From assembly GCA_009695395.1 (NCBI GenBank), contig SIBB01000017.1, forward strand, positions 1 to 19,821: DNA of 19,821 nucleotides, read 5' to 3'. The notes under the pieces are model-generated. The model was not told the origin of the DNA and made no database searches. It saw only the letters and a list, made by a program, of their open reading frames with translations. Position 1 is the first letter of the stretch. Each line of letters begins with the position of its first letter. A program made the position numbers and the translations under genes. Source of the stretch: Pedosphaera sp. (GTDB lineage: Bacteria > Verrucomicrobiota > Verrucomicrobiia > Limisphaerales > SXTU01). Positions 7,370-14,784 of the stretch are shown here, one piece after another.

Positions 7370-8653
7370 ATGAGACGTGACTTCCTAAGGCTCTGCGGTC
7401 TCGCCGGTCTTAGCTTCGCCTGCCCCGGCGGCCTGGCTTCATTCGCCCGCGCGGCGGTGAAGGAGGAGCCGCCTTACGCGGGGCCGTTCTACATGGTCTT
7501 CAACGCGTCGGGCGGCTGGGACACGACTTACTTGATGGACCCCAAGGGCATCAACGAAATGAACCGCCTCTACAAGGAGGGCGACATCCTCACGAAGGGC
7601 GCGCACAAGTTCGCGCCGACGGACAAGCACAAGACCGGCGGCATGAGCAACGAGGAGTTTTACGCCGAGTTCGGCAGCGAGCTGCTCACGTTCAACGGCC
7701 TCGATTACTCGGTGAACAATCACTCGCCCGGCGCGCGCTACATGGCCACGGGCAAACTCGACAGCCTCGCGTATCCGACCTTCGCCGCGCTCGTCGCCGC
7801 CGCGAAGGGACCGACTTGCCCGCTGTCGTTCCTCACGTTCGGCAACTACTCGGCCACGGGCAATGTCGTCGCGATGTCGCGCGTGCCTTACTTGCCGTCG
7901 CTCCAGAAGATTGCGAACGCGGACCACATCGAGGGCAACGTGAAGTCGCCGTATCACGAAGACTTTGCCCTCGCGCGCATCGAGAAAGCGCTCGCGGAAC
8001 AACGCGAGATGCGCGCGGCCACACCGCTTCTCCCGCGTCAGGAACGCGCGGAGTCCATGCTCTACGCGGCGCAGGTGAATTCGAAGGCTATGGCGCGCGT
8101 CACGCCGCACATTCCCACGAACGTGCCGAAGGAACGCCTCGCGCAGCAGGCGGAGATTGCGCTGGCGTCGTTCAAGGCCGGCGTGTGCGTCTCGGCGAAC
8201 CTGAGCATCGGCCAGTTCGACAGCCATCAGAACAACGACGTGGACCAGATGAAGCTCATCCCGGAGTTTCTCGCCGGCATCGCCTACGTCATCCGCCGCG
8301 CCGAGGCGCTGAAGATTCGCGACAAGCTTGTCATCGTCATCCAGAGCGAGATGGGCCGCACGCCGACCTATAATAAAGGCAACGGCAAAGACCACTGGTC
8401 CATCGGCTCCATCATGTTCCTCGGCCCCGGCATCAAGGGCAACCGCGTCATCGGCGCGACGGACGAGAAGCAGTTCGGCGTCGCGCTGAACCCGCAGTCG
8501 CTCGCACTCGACAAGGACAAAGGCATCAAGATCCGCCCCGAGCACATCCACGAGGCGTTGCGCGAATACGCGGGGGTCGCCGACCACGCGCACGCGAAGA
8601 AGTTCCCGCTGGGCTTGACGGAGAAGGAGAAGCTGCGCGGGCTGTGGGGGTGA
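7370..8653 (+). CDS. DUF1501 domain-containing exported protein
   Basis: Member of the DUF1501 family, a branch of the alkaline phosphatase/sulfatase-like superfamily, with no established reaction. The 427-residue product opens with MRRDFLRLCGLAGLSF, a twin-arginine-type signal. FNASGGWDTTYLMDPKG at about 43 and NNHSPGARYMATGK near 120 match the N-terminal family blocks. The strongest signature is SEMGRTPTYNKGNGKDHW followed by SIMFLGPGIKGNRVIGATDE (about 326-366). It starts 2 nt after the stop of the DUF1592-type cytochrome and is almost certainly co-transcribed with it, so the two proteins probably act together outside the cytoplasm. The 158 nt to the next gene contain one inverted repeat. 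Confidence 0.88.
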   Translation: MRRDFLRLCGLAGLSFACPGGLASFARAAVKEEPPYAGPFYMVFNASGGWDTTYLMDPKGINEMNRLYKEGDILTKGAHKFAPTDKHKTGGMSNEEFYAEFGSELLTFNGLDYSVNNHSPGARYMATGKLDSLAYPTFAALVAAAKGPTCPLSFLTFGNYSATGNVVAMSRVPYLPSLQKIANADHIEGNVKSPYHEDFALARIEKALAEQREMRAATPLLPRQERAESMLYAAQVNSKAMARVTPHIPTNVPKERLAQQAEIALASFKAGVCVSANLSIGQFDSHQNNDVDQMKLIPEFLAGIAYVIRRAEALKIRDKLVIVIQSEMGRTPTYNKGNGKDHWSIGSIMFLGPGIKGNRVIGATDEKQFGVALNPQSLALDKDKGIKIRPEHIHEALREYAGVADHAHAKKFPLGLTEKEKLRGLWG

Positions 8654-8696
8654 TACCAAAGTCCCGATGGTCGGCGCTGGAATACCAACCGAAACG

Positions 8697-8720
8697 CGAG
8701 GGCGCACGCCTTCTCCCTCG
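8697..8720. terminator. Inverted repeat after the DUF1592/DUF1501 unit, weak terminator candidate
   Basis: CGAGGG (8697-8702) and CCCTCG (8715-8720) form a perfect 6-bp stem around a 12-nt loop, 44 nt after the DUF1501 stop. No T-tract follows, so it is not a canonical intrinsic terminator. The rest of the 8654-8811 gap shows nothing recognisable. Confidence 0.3.
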
Positions 8721-8811
8721 GACGGCGCGGGTGTCAAGTTGCGCCCAAGGTAGTGAGATGCGATCCCAATTCGCGTGACTTCCCGCCGCGCTGTCGGTAA
8801 CACCCCGCGCC

Positions 8812-9756
8812 GTGCTGGGTGCCTTGCTTGCGACTGTCCTGTTTGCCTTCTCCGCCGTCTCCGGCGCGCGGGTGGCCAAGCTCATGGGCGGCACGGAGGC
8901 GAACTTCTGGCGGCTCTCGCTGGCGACGCTCTTCCTCGCGGTGCTGGCGCACACGTTTGGCGCAGGGCTGGCGGGCAACGGGTTTCATATCTTCATCCTG
9001 AGCGGCTGCATCGGCTTCGGGCTGGGGGATGTTGCGCTGTTCCAAGCCTACCCGCGGCTGGGTTCGCGGTTGACGATCCTGATCGTGCATTGCCTCGCCG
9101 CGCCGTTTGCGGGGCTGGTGGAGTGGCTGTGGCTGGGCACTACCTTGACGGTGGCGCAGATGTCGTGCGGTGCGGTGATTCTGGCCGGAGTGGCAGTCGC
9201 GCTCACGCCGGAGCACGAGTCGCACGGGGATCGGCGGGAGTTCGGGGTCGGTATTTTCTTTGCCGTGCTCGGGGCGATAGGGCAGGGGGGAGGCGTCGTC
9301 TTGAGCCGCAAGGCGTATGAGCTTTGCGCCTTGGCGGATCAGCCGATGGGCGGCGTGACGGCGGCCTACCAACGCATCATCGGCGGGGTCATCATCTCGG
9401 GCCTGGCGCTGCTGGTGGTGAAGCGGCATTTCCTTTTACCGCGTGCCGTCGGCTTGCCGCCGCCGCCCGCAGACGGCGACTGCAAGTCGCCGGCACAATC
9501 CACGGCGGAGAAGTGGCGCAAGTCGGGCAAGTGGATTGTCTTCAATGCGCTGGCAGGCCCCACGCTGGGCGTGAGCTGCTATCAGTGGGCGCTGAAGACC
9601 ACGCCCTCCGCAGTGGTGCTGCCGATCGTCGCGCTGTCACCGCTGGTGGTGATGCCCTTCGCGCGGTGGCTGGAGCAGGAGCGGCCTACGAGGCGCTCGA
9701 CTGTGGGGGCGGTGATCGCGGTGGCAGGTGCGGTGGCGCTGGCGCTGGCGAAGTGA
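8812..9756 (+). CDS. EamA/DMT family permease
   Basis: Integral inner-membrane protein of the drug/metabolite transporter superfamily. The 314-residue length and about ten hydrophobic segments fit two EamA repeats: the first covers residues about 1-133 (ending GAVILAGVAVAL) and the second about 143-312 (ending VGAVIAVAGAVALALAK). The substrate cannot be predicted. The start is a GTG at 8812; the first transmembrane segment begins immediately after it. Between segments in the second half, a hydrophilic loop (about 207-236) contains a perfect palindrome at DNA level (see 9474-9492) and looks like an insertion. The gene is monocistronic by layout and runs tail-to-tail into rsmB with only 2 nt between the stops. 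Confidence 0.85.
   Translation: MLGALLATVLFAFSAVSGARVAKLMGGTEANFWRLSLATLFLAVLAHTFGAGLAGNGFHIFILSGCIGFGLGDVALFQAYPRLGSRLTILIVHCLAAPFAGLVEWLWLGTTLTVAQMSCGAVILAGVAVALTPEHESHGDRREFGVGIFFAVLGAIGQGGGVVLSRKAYELCALADQPMGGVTAAYQRIIGGVIISGLALLVVKRHFLLPRAVGLPPPPADGDCKSPAQSTAEKWRKSGKWIVFNALAGPTLGVSCYQWALKTTPSAVVLPIVALSPLVVMPFARWLEQERPTRRSTVGAVIAVAGAVALALAK
9474..9492. repeat. REP-like 19-bp palindrome inside the EamA gene
   Basis: CGGCGACT-GCA-AGTCGCCG is a perfect 8-bp inverted repeat around a 3-nt loop. It is translated as part of a hydrophilic loop (ADGDCKSPA, residues about 219-227). The flanks (proline-rich before, Ser/Thr/Lys-rich after) are also unlike the rest of the permease. Its shape resembles short REP-type elements; only one copy was found in this window. 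Confidence 0.7.
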
Positions 9757-9758
9757 CC

Positions 9759-12185
9759 TTAACTCCGCAGCTTGGCCACGTAGGCGCCGTCCACTCCGTC
9801 GCGGAAGGGCAGGAGCTCTCGCTCGGATTCGAGGCGGAACTGGGGGTGGGCGGCGAGGAAGTCCTTTACCACTTCGGAGTTTTCCTCGGGCTCCAGGCTG
9901 CACGTGCTATAGACCAGCGTGCCGCCGGGCTTGAGGTGCATGGCGGCGAGGCGCAGGAGTTTCAACTGTGTCTCGCGCATGCGCGCGGGTTCCTCGGGCT
10001 GAAGCCGCCAGCGGAGGTCGAGGCGGCGGCGCAGGACGCCGGTGTTCGAGCAGGGCGCGTCCACGAGCACTTTGTCGAACTTCTGGAATTGCAGCACGGC
10101 TTCCGGGTGGTCGCCGAGGGCCACTGCCTTCACGCACGTCACGCCGAGGCGCGCGCAGTTTTCGGTGACCAGTTTCAGGCGCTCTGTGCTGGAGTCGCAG
10201 GCGAAAAGTTCACCGTCGTTCTCCATCTTCTGCGCGATGTAGGCAGTCTTGCCGCCGGGCGCGGCGCAGAGATCGAGGACGCTTTCGCCGGCCCAAGGGT
10301 CGAGGGCTTGCACGGAAAGGAGGGTGCTGGGATCCTGCACATAGAACCAGCCCTCGCGGAAGCTGCCGAGGGTGGCCAGCGAGGGGTGTGTCTTGAGCGC
10401 GAAGACGGTGTGCTCCTCAGTCCAAGGGCAGGTGACAAAATCGTATTCCACGCTCTCGTTGAGCCTCCAGCGCTCGATGAGCCGGGTCGAGTTGGCCTTG
10501 AGTGTGTTGACGCGAACGTTCGTGGGAGGGGCTGTGTTGTTCCACGCGAGTAGGCGGCGCGTGTCGTCGGCCCCCCAGCGGGCGGTCCACTTTTCCACGA
10601 GCCATTCGGGATGCGAATAGCCGAGGTGAGGGTGCGTGGTTTGCAACTCGGCGAGAGACTGCTTCACCGTGGCGCGCTCTGCGTCGAGCCGGCGGAGGAT
10701 GGCGTTGATGAAGTTTGACTGCTGCACGAAGCCAAGGCGCTTTGCGATCTCCACGGTCTCAAAACACGCTGCGTGCGGCGGGATGCGGTCGAGGAAGAAG
10801 AGTTGATAAAGACCGAGCCTGAGGAAGACCTGCACCTGAGGCAACTGCGGGCGGTCCTCCGTCTTGAGCGCGATGAGCCAGTCGAGCGCGGCCTGCCAGC
10901 GGACGCAGCCGTAAACCATCTCCTGCGTGAGCCGGCGGTCGTCGGGCCGCATTTTGGTTGTGGCGAAAGCGTCGTCCAAAATGTCCTCGACGAACGTGTT
11001 GCCCTGCAGTCGGCGAAGCAGGACCTCGGCGGCAATCTCGCGTGCGGCGCAAAGAGGGCCCGCCATTTCGGGGCGGGCTGCCGCGGCGGGGCGTTGGTCA
11101 GCCTTTGCGCCTTCAGAGCGGATGATGCGATGCTCCAAGTGGGGCGCGGTGCGCGAGGGCGCGGGGCGGTCGTCATCGCGGGGGCGGCGGTCGTCGCGGC
11201 GGTCGTCGTATTGCCGTGTGTCCCGCTGCGGATAATCATCACGTCGGCCACCGGAACCAAAGCCGCCACCGGAGCGGCGGTCAGCGTCACGGCGTGGCGC
11301 GAATGTGCCTTCGGAGCGCGCCGGACCGTAGTTCGGCTGGCCGGAGTCGCGTTGCTCGCGGTTGAACGGGAGATCGCGACGGTCGTCACGGCGGCCCCCG
11401 AAATCACGTGAGTCGCGCTGCGGATAAGAATCACTGCGACCGCCGGAGTCGTAGTCGCCAGCGGGACGCCGGTCAGGGTTTTGGCGTGGATCGAATGATC
11501 TTTCAGGAGGCCGCTGGCTGTAGGGCGGTGCACTCGGGTTGCGTTGCTCGCGATTAAACGGGCGGTCGCGGCGGTCGTCATATTGCCGAGTGTCCCGCTG
11601 CGGATAATCATCACGACGGCCACCTGAGTCAGAGGCGCCACCGGGGCGGCGGTCAGCGTCACGGCGTGGCGCGAATGTGCCTTCGGAACGCGCTGGGCGG
11701 TAGGCCGGCGGGCCGGGATCGCGTTGCTCGCGGTCGAACGGACGGTCGCGTCGGTCATCACGGCGGTCGTCGAAATTCCGCGTGCTGGCCGACGCCGGGA
11801 TTCGTTGTGGGCGTTCGCTGGACTGGAGTGGCCGCGCCGGGAGTGAAGGTTCACGCGCATCGGATCTCTGGGCGCGGCTTACTTTCGGACGCCTGGCGAA
11901 GGGTTCGTAGAATTTCCCCGCGTGCGGGCTTGGCTCGCGCTCGGCTCCTGCCGGGGCCGTGTTTGGCGCGTTTTCTTGCGATCGGTGCCCCGAGGAACCA
12001 GCGTCGTCGGGCCTTCTCGTCTTCCACGGACGCAAAACCCCAACTCCCTCCGGCCGGCCACCGGACAGATCATCGGATTTGCTGCGGAAGCTGCTGCCCG
12101 GCTTGGCGAATGGCTTACCAGCGGGCTTTGATCCGGGGGGTTGGGATGGCTCCTGAAAGGGCTCGCCTTCCCGTTCGCCGGACAT
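9759..12185 (-). CDS. rsmB: RsmB-type 16S rRNA (cytosine-C5) methyltransferase with long disordered N-terminus
   Basis: S-adenosylmethionine-dependent RNA m5C methyltransferase, in E. coli specific for 16S C967. The 808-residue product is nearly twice the usual ~430. From about residue 380 it is standard: a NusB-like RNA-binding domain (AAREIAAEVLLRRL onward), then the Nol1/Nop2/Sun fold with SAM motif VLDLCAAPGGKTAYIA near 635, the DAPCSNTGVLRRR motif with its conserved Cys near 710, and the catalytic-Cys motif YSTCSLEPEENSE near 757. Residues 1-370 are low-complexity (Arg, Asp, Gly, Pro, Ser, Gln) and contain three tandem repeats. ATG 12185 is chosen; an in-frame GTG at 12209 would add eight residues. 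It is divergent from the greA-like gene, 71 nt apart. The extension could bind RNA or ribosomal material, or drive condensation; that is inference. Confidence 0.9.
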   Translation of the reverse strand: MSGEREGEPFQEPSQPPGSKPAGKPFAKPGSSFRSKSDDLSGGRPEGVGVLRPWKTRRPDDAGSSGHRSQENAPNTAPAGAEREPSPHAGKFYEPFARRPKVSRAQRSDAREPSLPARPLQSSERPQRIPASASTRNFDDRRDDRRDRPFDREQRDPGPPAYRPARSEGTFAPRRDADRRPGGASDSGGRRDDYPQRDTRQYDDRRDRPFNREQRNPSAPPYSQRPPERSFDPRQNPDRRPAGDYDSGGRSDSYPQRDSRDFGGRRDDRRDLPFNREQRDSGQPNYGPARSEGTFAPRRDADRRSGGGFGSGGRRDDYPQRDTRQYDDRRDDRRPRDDDRPAPSRTAPHLEHRIIRSEGAKADQRPAAAARPEMAGPLCAAREIAAEVLLRRLQGNTFVEDILDDAFATTKMRPDDRRLTQEMVYGCVRWQAALDWLIALKTEDRPQLPQVQVFLRLGLYQLFFLDRIPPHAACFETVEIAKRLGFVQQSNFINAILRRLDAERATVKQSLAELQTTHPHLGYSHPEWLVEKWTARWGADDTRRLLAWNNTAPPTNVRVNTLKANSTRLIERWRLNESVEYDFVTCPWTEEHTVFALKTHPSLATLGSFREGWFYVQDPSTLLSVQALDPWAGESVLDLCAAPGGKTAYIAQKMENDGELFACDSSTERLKLVTENCARLGVTCVKAVALGDHPEAVLQFQKFDKVLVDAPCSNTGVLRRRLDLRWRLQPEEPARMRETQLKLLRLAAMHLKPGGTLVYSTCSLEPEENSEVVKDFLAAHPQFRLESERELLPFRDGVDGAYVAKLRS
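11211..11777 (-). repeat. Three tandem ~190-bp repeats encoding the RsmB disordered region
   Basis: Coding-strand units are 11777-11583, 11582-11403 and 11402-11211 (65, 60 and 64 residues), followed by a short partial unit (YDDRRDDRR). Each begins with a DDRRD-like block, then PF-(D/N)-REQR, a proline-rich part, (S/G)-x-F-x-PR-x(2-3)-DRR, SGGR, and ends YPQRD(T/S)R. Units 1 and 3 share long near-identical DNA runs (for example the segments around 11220-11330 and 11592-11700), while unit 2 is more diverged. Confidence 0.88.
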
Positions 12186-12256
12186 TTCGCTTGGTTTTAA
12201 TCTCTGCACGACTTAACAATGACGGACATTTCGCAGAGCGCGAGTTATTTGAAACT
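12186..12256. promoter_or_regulatory. Divergent rsmB / greA-like intergenic region
   Basis: This 71-nt, relatively A/T-rich stretch separates two divergent starts, so both promoters should lie here or inside the gene starts. On the plus strand TTGGTT (12191) and TAACAA (about 12214) are 17 nt apart and could be a weak sigma-70-type pair, but each matches its consensus at only three positions. Part of the region is covered by the 13-codon ORF at 12219-12260. Confidence 0.35.
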
Positions 12257-12260
12257 ATGA
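12219..12260 (+). other. Candidate 13-codon leader ORF overlapping the greA-like start
   Basis: ATG at 12219 opens MTDISQSASYLKL and stops with TGA at 12258-12260, which overlaps the ATG at 12257 as ATGA. This arrangement is that of translational coupling. No Shine-Dalgarno site precedes either ATG. It may be a leader peptide, or chance in a short intergenic region. Confidence 0.25.
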
Positions 12261-14113
12261 GAGCTGAACTGGATAAGTTGAAAGACGCGGGAAAGATCGA
12301 CAGCAAGCACATCGAACCCCTACTGGCATTGGTGCAGGGCGGCTACTGCTCGCACAAGAGCTGGGGCTTCGGGCGCATCACCACGGTCGACACTGTCTTC
12401 TGCCAGTTCACCATCGATTTTCCAGGCAAGCCCGGCCACAAGATGGACCTGTCCTTCGCCGCCGACTCGCTGAAGTCCATCCCCGCCGAGCATATCCTCG
12501 CCAAGAAAAGGGACGGACTGCCCGGCCTCCGCCAGATGGCCGCGCGCGACCACGTGGGCGTCATCAAGCTCGTGCTCAACAGTTATGGCGGCAAGGCGAC
12601 GCTCGATCAGATTCAGAAGGAGCTTGTGCCTGAGGTCATCACCGAGGACTGGAAGAAGTGGCTCGAAGTCGCCAAGCGCGAGATGAAAAAGGACGGACAC
12701 TTCATCGTGCCGCTCAAGAAGACTGAACCGGTCATCTACCAAGCTCAGGAGTCCACCGTCCAGCAGCGCGTCATGGTGAAGTTCAAGGCCGCCAAGGGGC
12801 TCAAAGCCCGCCTCACCGAGGCTGCCGACCTGCTCAAGAACGTGGACGACCTTGACAACAAGGCCGCCGTTGTCACCGAAGCCATCGCGACCCTCAACGC
12901 AGAAATCACCAGCCATCAGCGCACGCAGCCCGCGCTCGCGCTGGAGGCCGTCTTCCTCCGCGACGACCTGCGGCAGGCCGCCGGCCTCGCCGTGACCGAG
13001 GGCGAACTCACCGAGTCCGCCCTTTGGGATCAGGGGCTCAAGCTCGGGCAATTGCTCGACGGGATGCCCTCCGCCAAGCACCGCCGCTCCCTCGACTCCT
13101 TCAAGACCGTCACCCCGACGCTCTGGTATGAGGCCGTCATCGGCACCATCAATAACGTGTCCGCCAAGCTCGCCGGAGAGTGCGCCACGATGCTCATGCA
13201 GAACGGCAAGCTGGACCTTTTGCGCGAGACGCTCGCCCGCCTCATCAGCCAGCACCAGGCCAGCAGCGAGCTCCTCCTCTGGCTCGCCAAGGAGCGCTCA
13301 GACACCTTCGCCGACATCCTCGGGCCGGAAGTCTTCCGCGCGATGGTGTCCGCCATCGAGCGCGACACCTTCAACGAGAAGAAGTCCAACAAGCTCCGCG
13401 ACTTCATCCTCGCCGACCTCGAGCTGCTGCCCGAGCTGATTTCCTCCGCCGACATCGAAGTCGTGAAGGACCTCACCCGCGCGCTCCAACTCTCGTCCAG
13501 CTTCGACGACATGGACCGGCGCTCGCTCCTCGCGCGCATCGTAAAGGTCTTCCCCGCCGTCAAGGAACTCATCACCGGCGAAGCCGTCAAGCAGGACCAC
13601 GGCTTCATCGTCTCCTGGTCCAGCCTCGAACGCCGCCGCGCCGAATACGACGACCTCTGCAAGAAGCGCATCCCGGCGAACTCGAAGGACATCGCGCTGG
13701 CCCGCAGCTACGGCGACCTTCGCGAGAACCACGAATACAAGGCATCGAAGGAAATGCAGAAGGTCCTCATGCGTCGCAAGAGTGAGTTGGAAATCCAGCT
13801 CAACCGCGCGCGCGGCACCGACTTTGCAGACGTGCGCACGGATGTGGTGAGCATCGGCACCAAGGTTGTGGTGCAGGACCTCATCAACAAGAAGAGCGTC
13901 ACCTTCAACATTTGCGGCGCGTGGGACTCTGACCCGGACAACGGAATCATTGCCTACCTCAGCCCCATCGGTCAGGCACTGCTGAACCACCCAGTCGGTG
14001 CCGAGGTCGAGTTCGAGTTGCACAACGCGAAGCACAAGTTCCGCATTGATGCCATCGCAGCCCTCCCTCCCGCGCCGAAGCCGGCGGAACCCCCCGAAGC
14101 CGCGTCGAACTGA
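12257..14113 (+). CDS. greA: Long GreA/GreB-family transcription elongation factor
   Basis: GreA rescues backtracked RNA polymerase by stimulating transcript cleavage. Here the ~158-residue GreA module is the C-terminal quarter of a 618-residue protein. The coiled-coil tip reads YGDLRENHEYKASKE with the acidic Asp487 and Glu490 that in E. coli GreA act at the polymerase active site. The FKBP-like C-terminal domain follows (SIGTKVVVQDL, then SPIGQALLNHPVGAEVEFEL). The N-terminal ~450 residues include CSHKSWGFGRI near 31-41 and an adjoining beta-rich segment (FTIDFPGKPGHKMDL), a possible small SH3/Tudor-like fold, then mostly helical sequence. Chlamydia also annotates a GreA of about 700 residues, so this may be a PVC-wide form. 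ATG 12257 gives MRAELDKLKDAGKIDS; the frame is open far upstream but antisense to rsmB. A TTG at 12191 is possible but less likely. Confidence 0.82.
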   Translation: MRAELDKLKDAGKIDSKHIEPLLALVQGGYCSHKSWGFGRITTVDTVFCQFTIDFPGKPGHKMDLSFAADSLKSIPAEHILAKKRDGLPGLRQMAARDHVGVIKLVLNSYGGKATLDQIQKELVPEVITEDWKKWLEVAKREMKKDGHFIVPLKKTEPVIYQAQESTVQQRVMVKFKAAKGLKARLTEAADLLKNVDDLDNKAAVVTEAIATLNAEITSHQRTQPALALEAVFLRDDLRQAAGLAVTEGELTESALWDQGLKLGQLLDGMPSAKHRRSLDSFKTVTPTLWYEAVIGTINNVSAKLAGECATMLMQNGKLDLLRETLARLISQHQASSELLLWLAKERSDTFADILGPEVFRAMVSAIERDTFNEKKSNKLRDFILADLELLPELISSADIEVVKDLTRALQLSSSFDDMDRRSLLARIVKVFPAVKELITGEAVKQDHGFIVSWSSLERRRAEYDDLCKKRIPANSKDIALARSYGDLRENHEYKASKEMQKVLMRRKSELEIQLNRARGTDFADVRTDVVSIGTKVVVQDLINKKSVTFNICGAWDSDPDNGIIAYLSPIGQALLNHPVGAEVEFELHNAKHKFRIDAIAALPPAPKPAEPPEAASN

Positions 14114-14205
14114 CGCTCCGGCGGCGGTTGGCGTGAGGGTCTCAGCGTGCTCATCTGCACCGATCTGGGCACTTACCCACTTGGCTTGAGACTAGCCCCT
14201 GACGC

Positions 14206-14784
14206 ATGAAGGCCCTGCCCCTGCCCGTTGGCTTCCGCCGCGCCTGCAAGCGCCTCGGCGTGGAGTCGCCACGTCATGTCGTCACCGTGCGCATCGCGGA
14301 ACAGCGGGCGGCGCTGTTTGAACTCACTAAGCAAGGCAGTCGCTGCATCGCGAAGCTACTCAAAGAGTTCGCCTGCTCCACCTCGAAGTTCGGCATCGGC
14401 CAAGTCGCTGCCTCTAACTGCACACCTCTGGGCCTGCATCGCATCGCGGAGAAGCACGGCGCGGGTGCGGAGCCGGGCACCGTCTTCAAAGCCCGCAAGC
14501 CCATCGGCCACTTGCGCGACGGCCTGCCGCTGGAGTCCATCACCACGCGCATTCTGTGGCTCGATGGCCTCGACCCCGGCTTCAACCGCGGCGGCGACGT
14601 GGACACCTTCGCCCGCTACATCTACATCCACGGCTTCGGAGACCAAGCCAGCCTCGGTCGCCCCGCCTCCCACGGCTGTATCCATCTCGCGGACGTAGAC
14701 CTTGTGCCGCTCTTCGACCTGCTGCCCGTCGGGACCTTGGTCTGGATTGAGAAGGGTGGAAAAGCTGAAGAGTTGAAGAGTTGA
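14206..14784 (+). CDS. L,D-transpeptidase (YkuD domain)
   Basis: YkuD-fold enzyme that normally makes 3-3 cross-links in peptidoglycan or attaches proteins to it. The 192-residue product shows the family fold: HVVTVRIAEQRAALFE at the start, STSKFGIGQ (58-66), TPLGLHRIAEK (73-83), and the active-site pair IYIHGFG (His142) and SHGCIHL (catalytic Cys158). The second motif has His-Leu where Arg-Met/Leu or Asn is more usual. No Sec or Tat signal is seen at the N-terminus, which is odd for a wall enzyme. The final residues (KAEELKS) are encoded by an octamer repeat array that runs through the stop codon. It lies 92 nt after the greA-like gene and 90 nt before proA, and may be transcribed with either. 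Confidence 0.87.
   Translation: MKALPLPVGFRRACKRLGVESPRHVVTVRIAEQRAALFELTKQGSRCIAKLLKEFACSTSKFGIGQVAASNCTPLGLHRIAEKHGAGAEPGTVFKARKPIGHLRDGLPLESITTRILWLDGLDPGFNRGGDVDTFARYIYIHGFGDQASLGRPASHGCIHLADVDLVPLFDLLPVGTLVWIEKGGKAEELKS

Noticed and set aside
7439..8803. Long minus-strand open frame antisense to the DUF1501 gene
   Set aside because: No family motifs; the DUF1501 signatures on the plus strand account for the region.
9324..10553. Plus-strand open frame running from the EamA gene into the rsmB 3' half
   Set aside because: It is out of frame with EamA and antisense to the RsmB catalytic domain, with no recognisable motif.
11085..11800. Possible CRISPR or intergenic satellite array because of dense repeats
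   Set aside because: Units are about 190 bp, abut without spacers, keep an open minus-strand frame and encode a consistent protein repeat.
11666..12256. In-frame upstream extension of the greA-like protein by about 197 codons
   Set aside because: It is antisense to the RsmB disordered region and looks like translated repeat complement; homology-like sequence begins near ATG 12257.
14134..14195. GTCTCA ... TGAGAC inverted repeat between the greA-like and ykuD genes as an operator
   Set aside because: Six-bp arms about 44 nt apart are weak evidence and no promoter elements could be tied to them.
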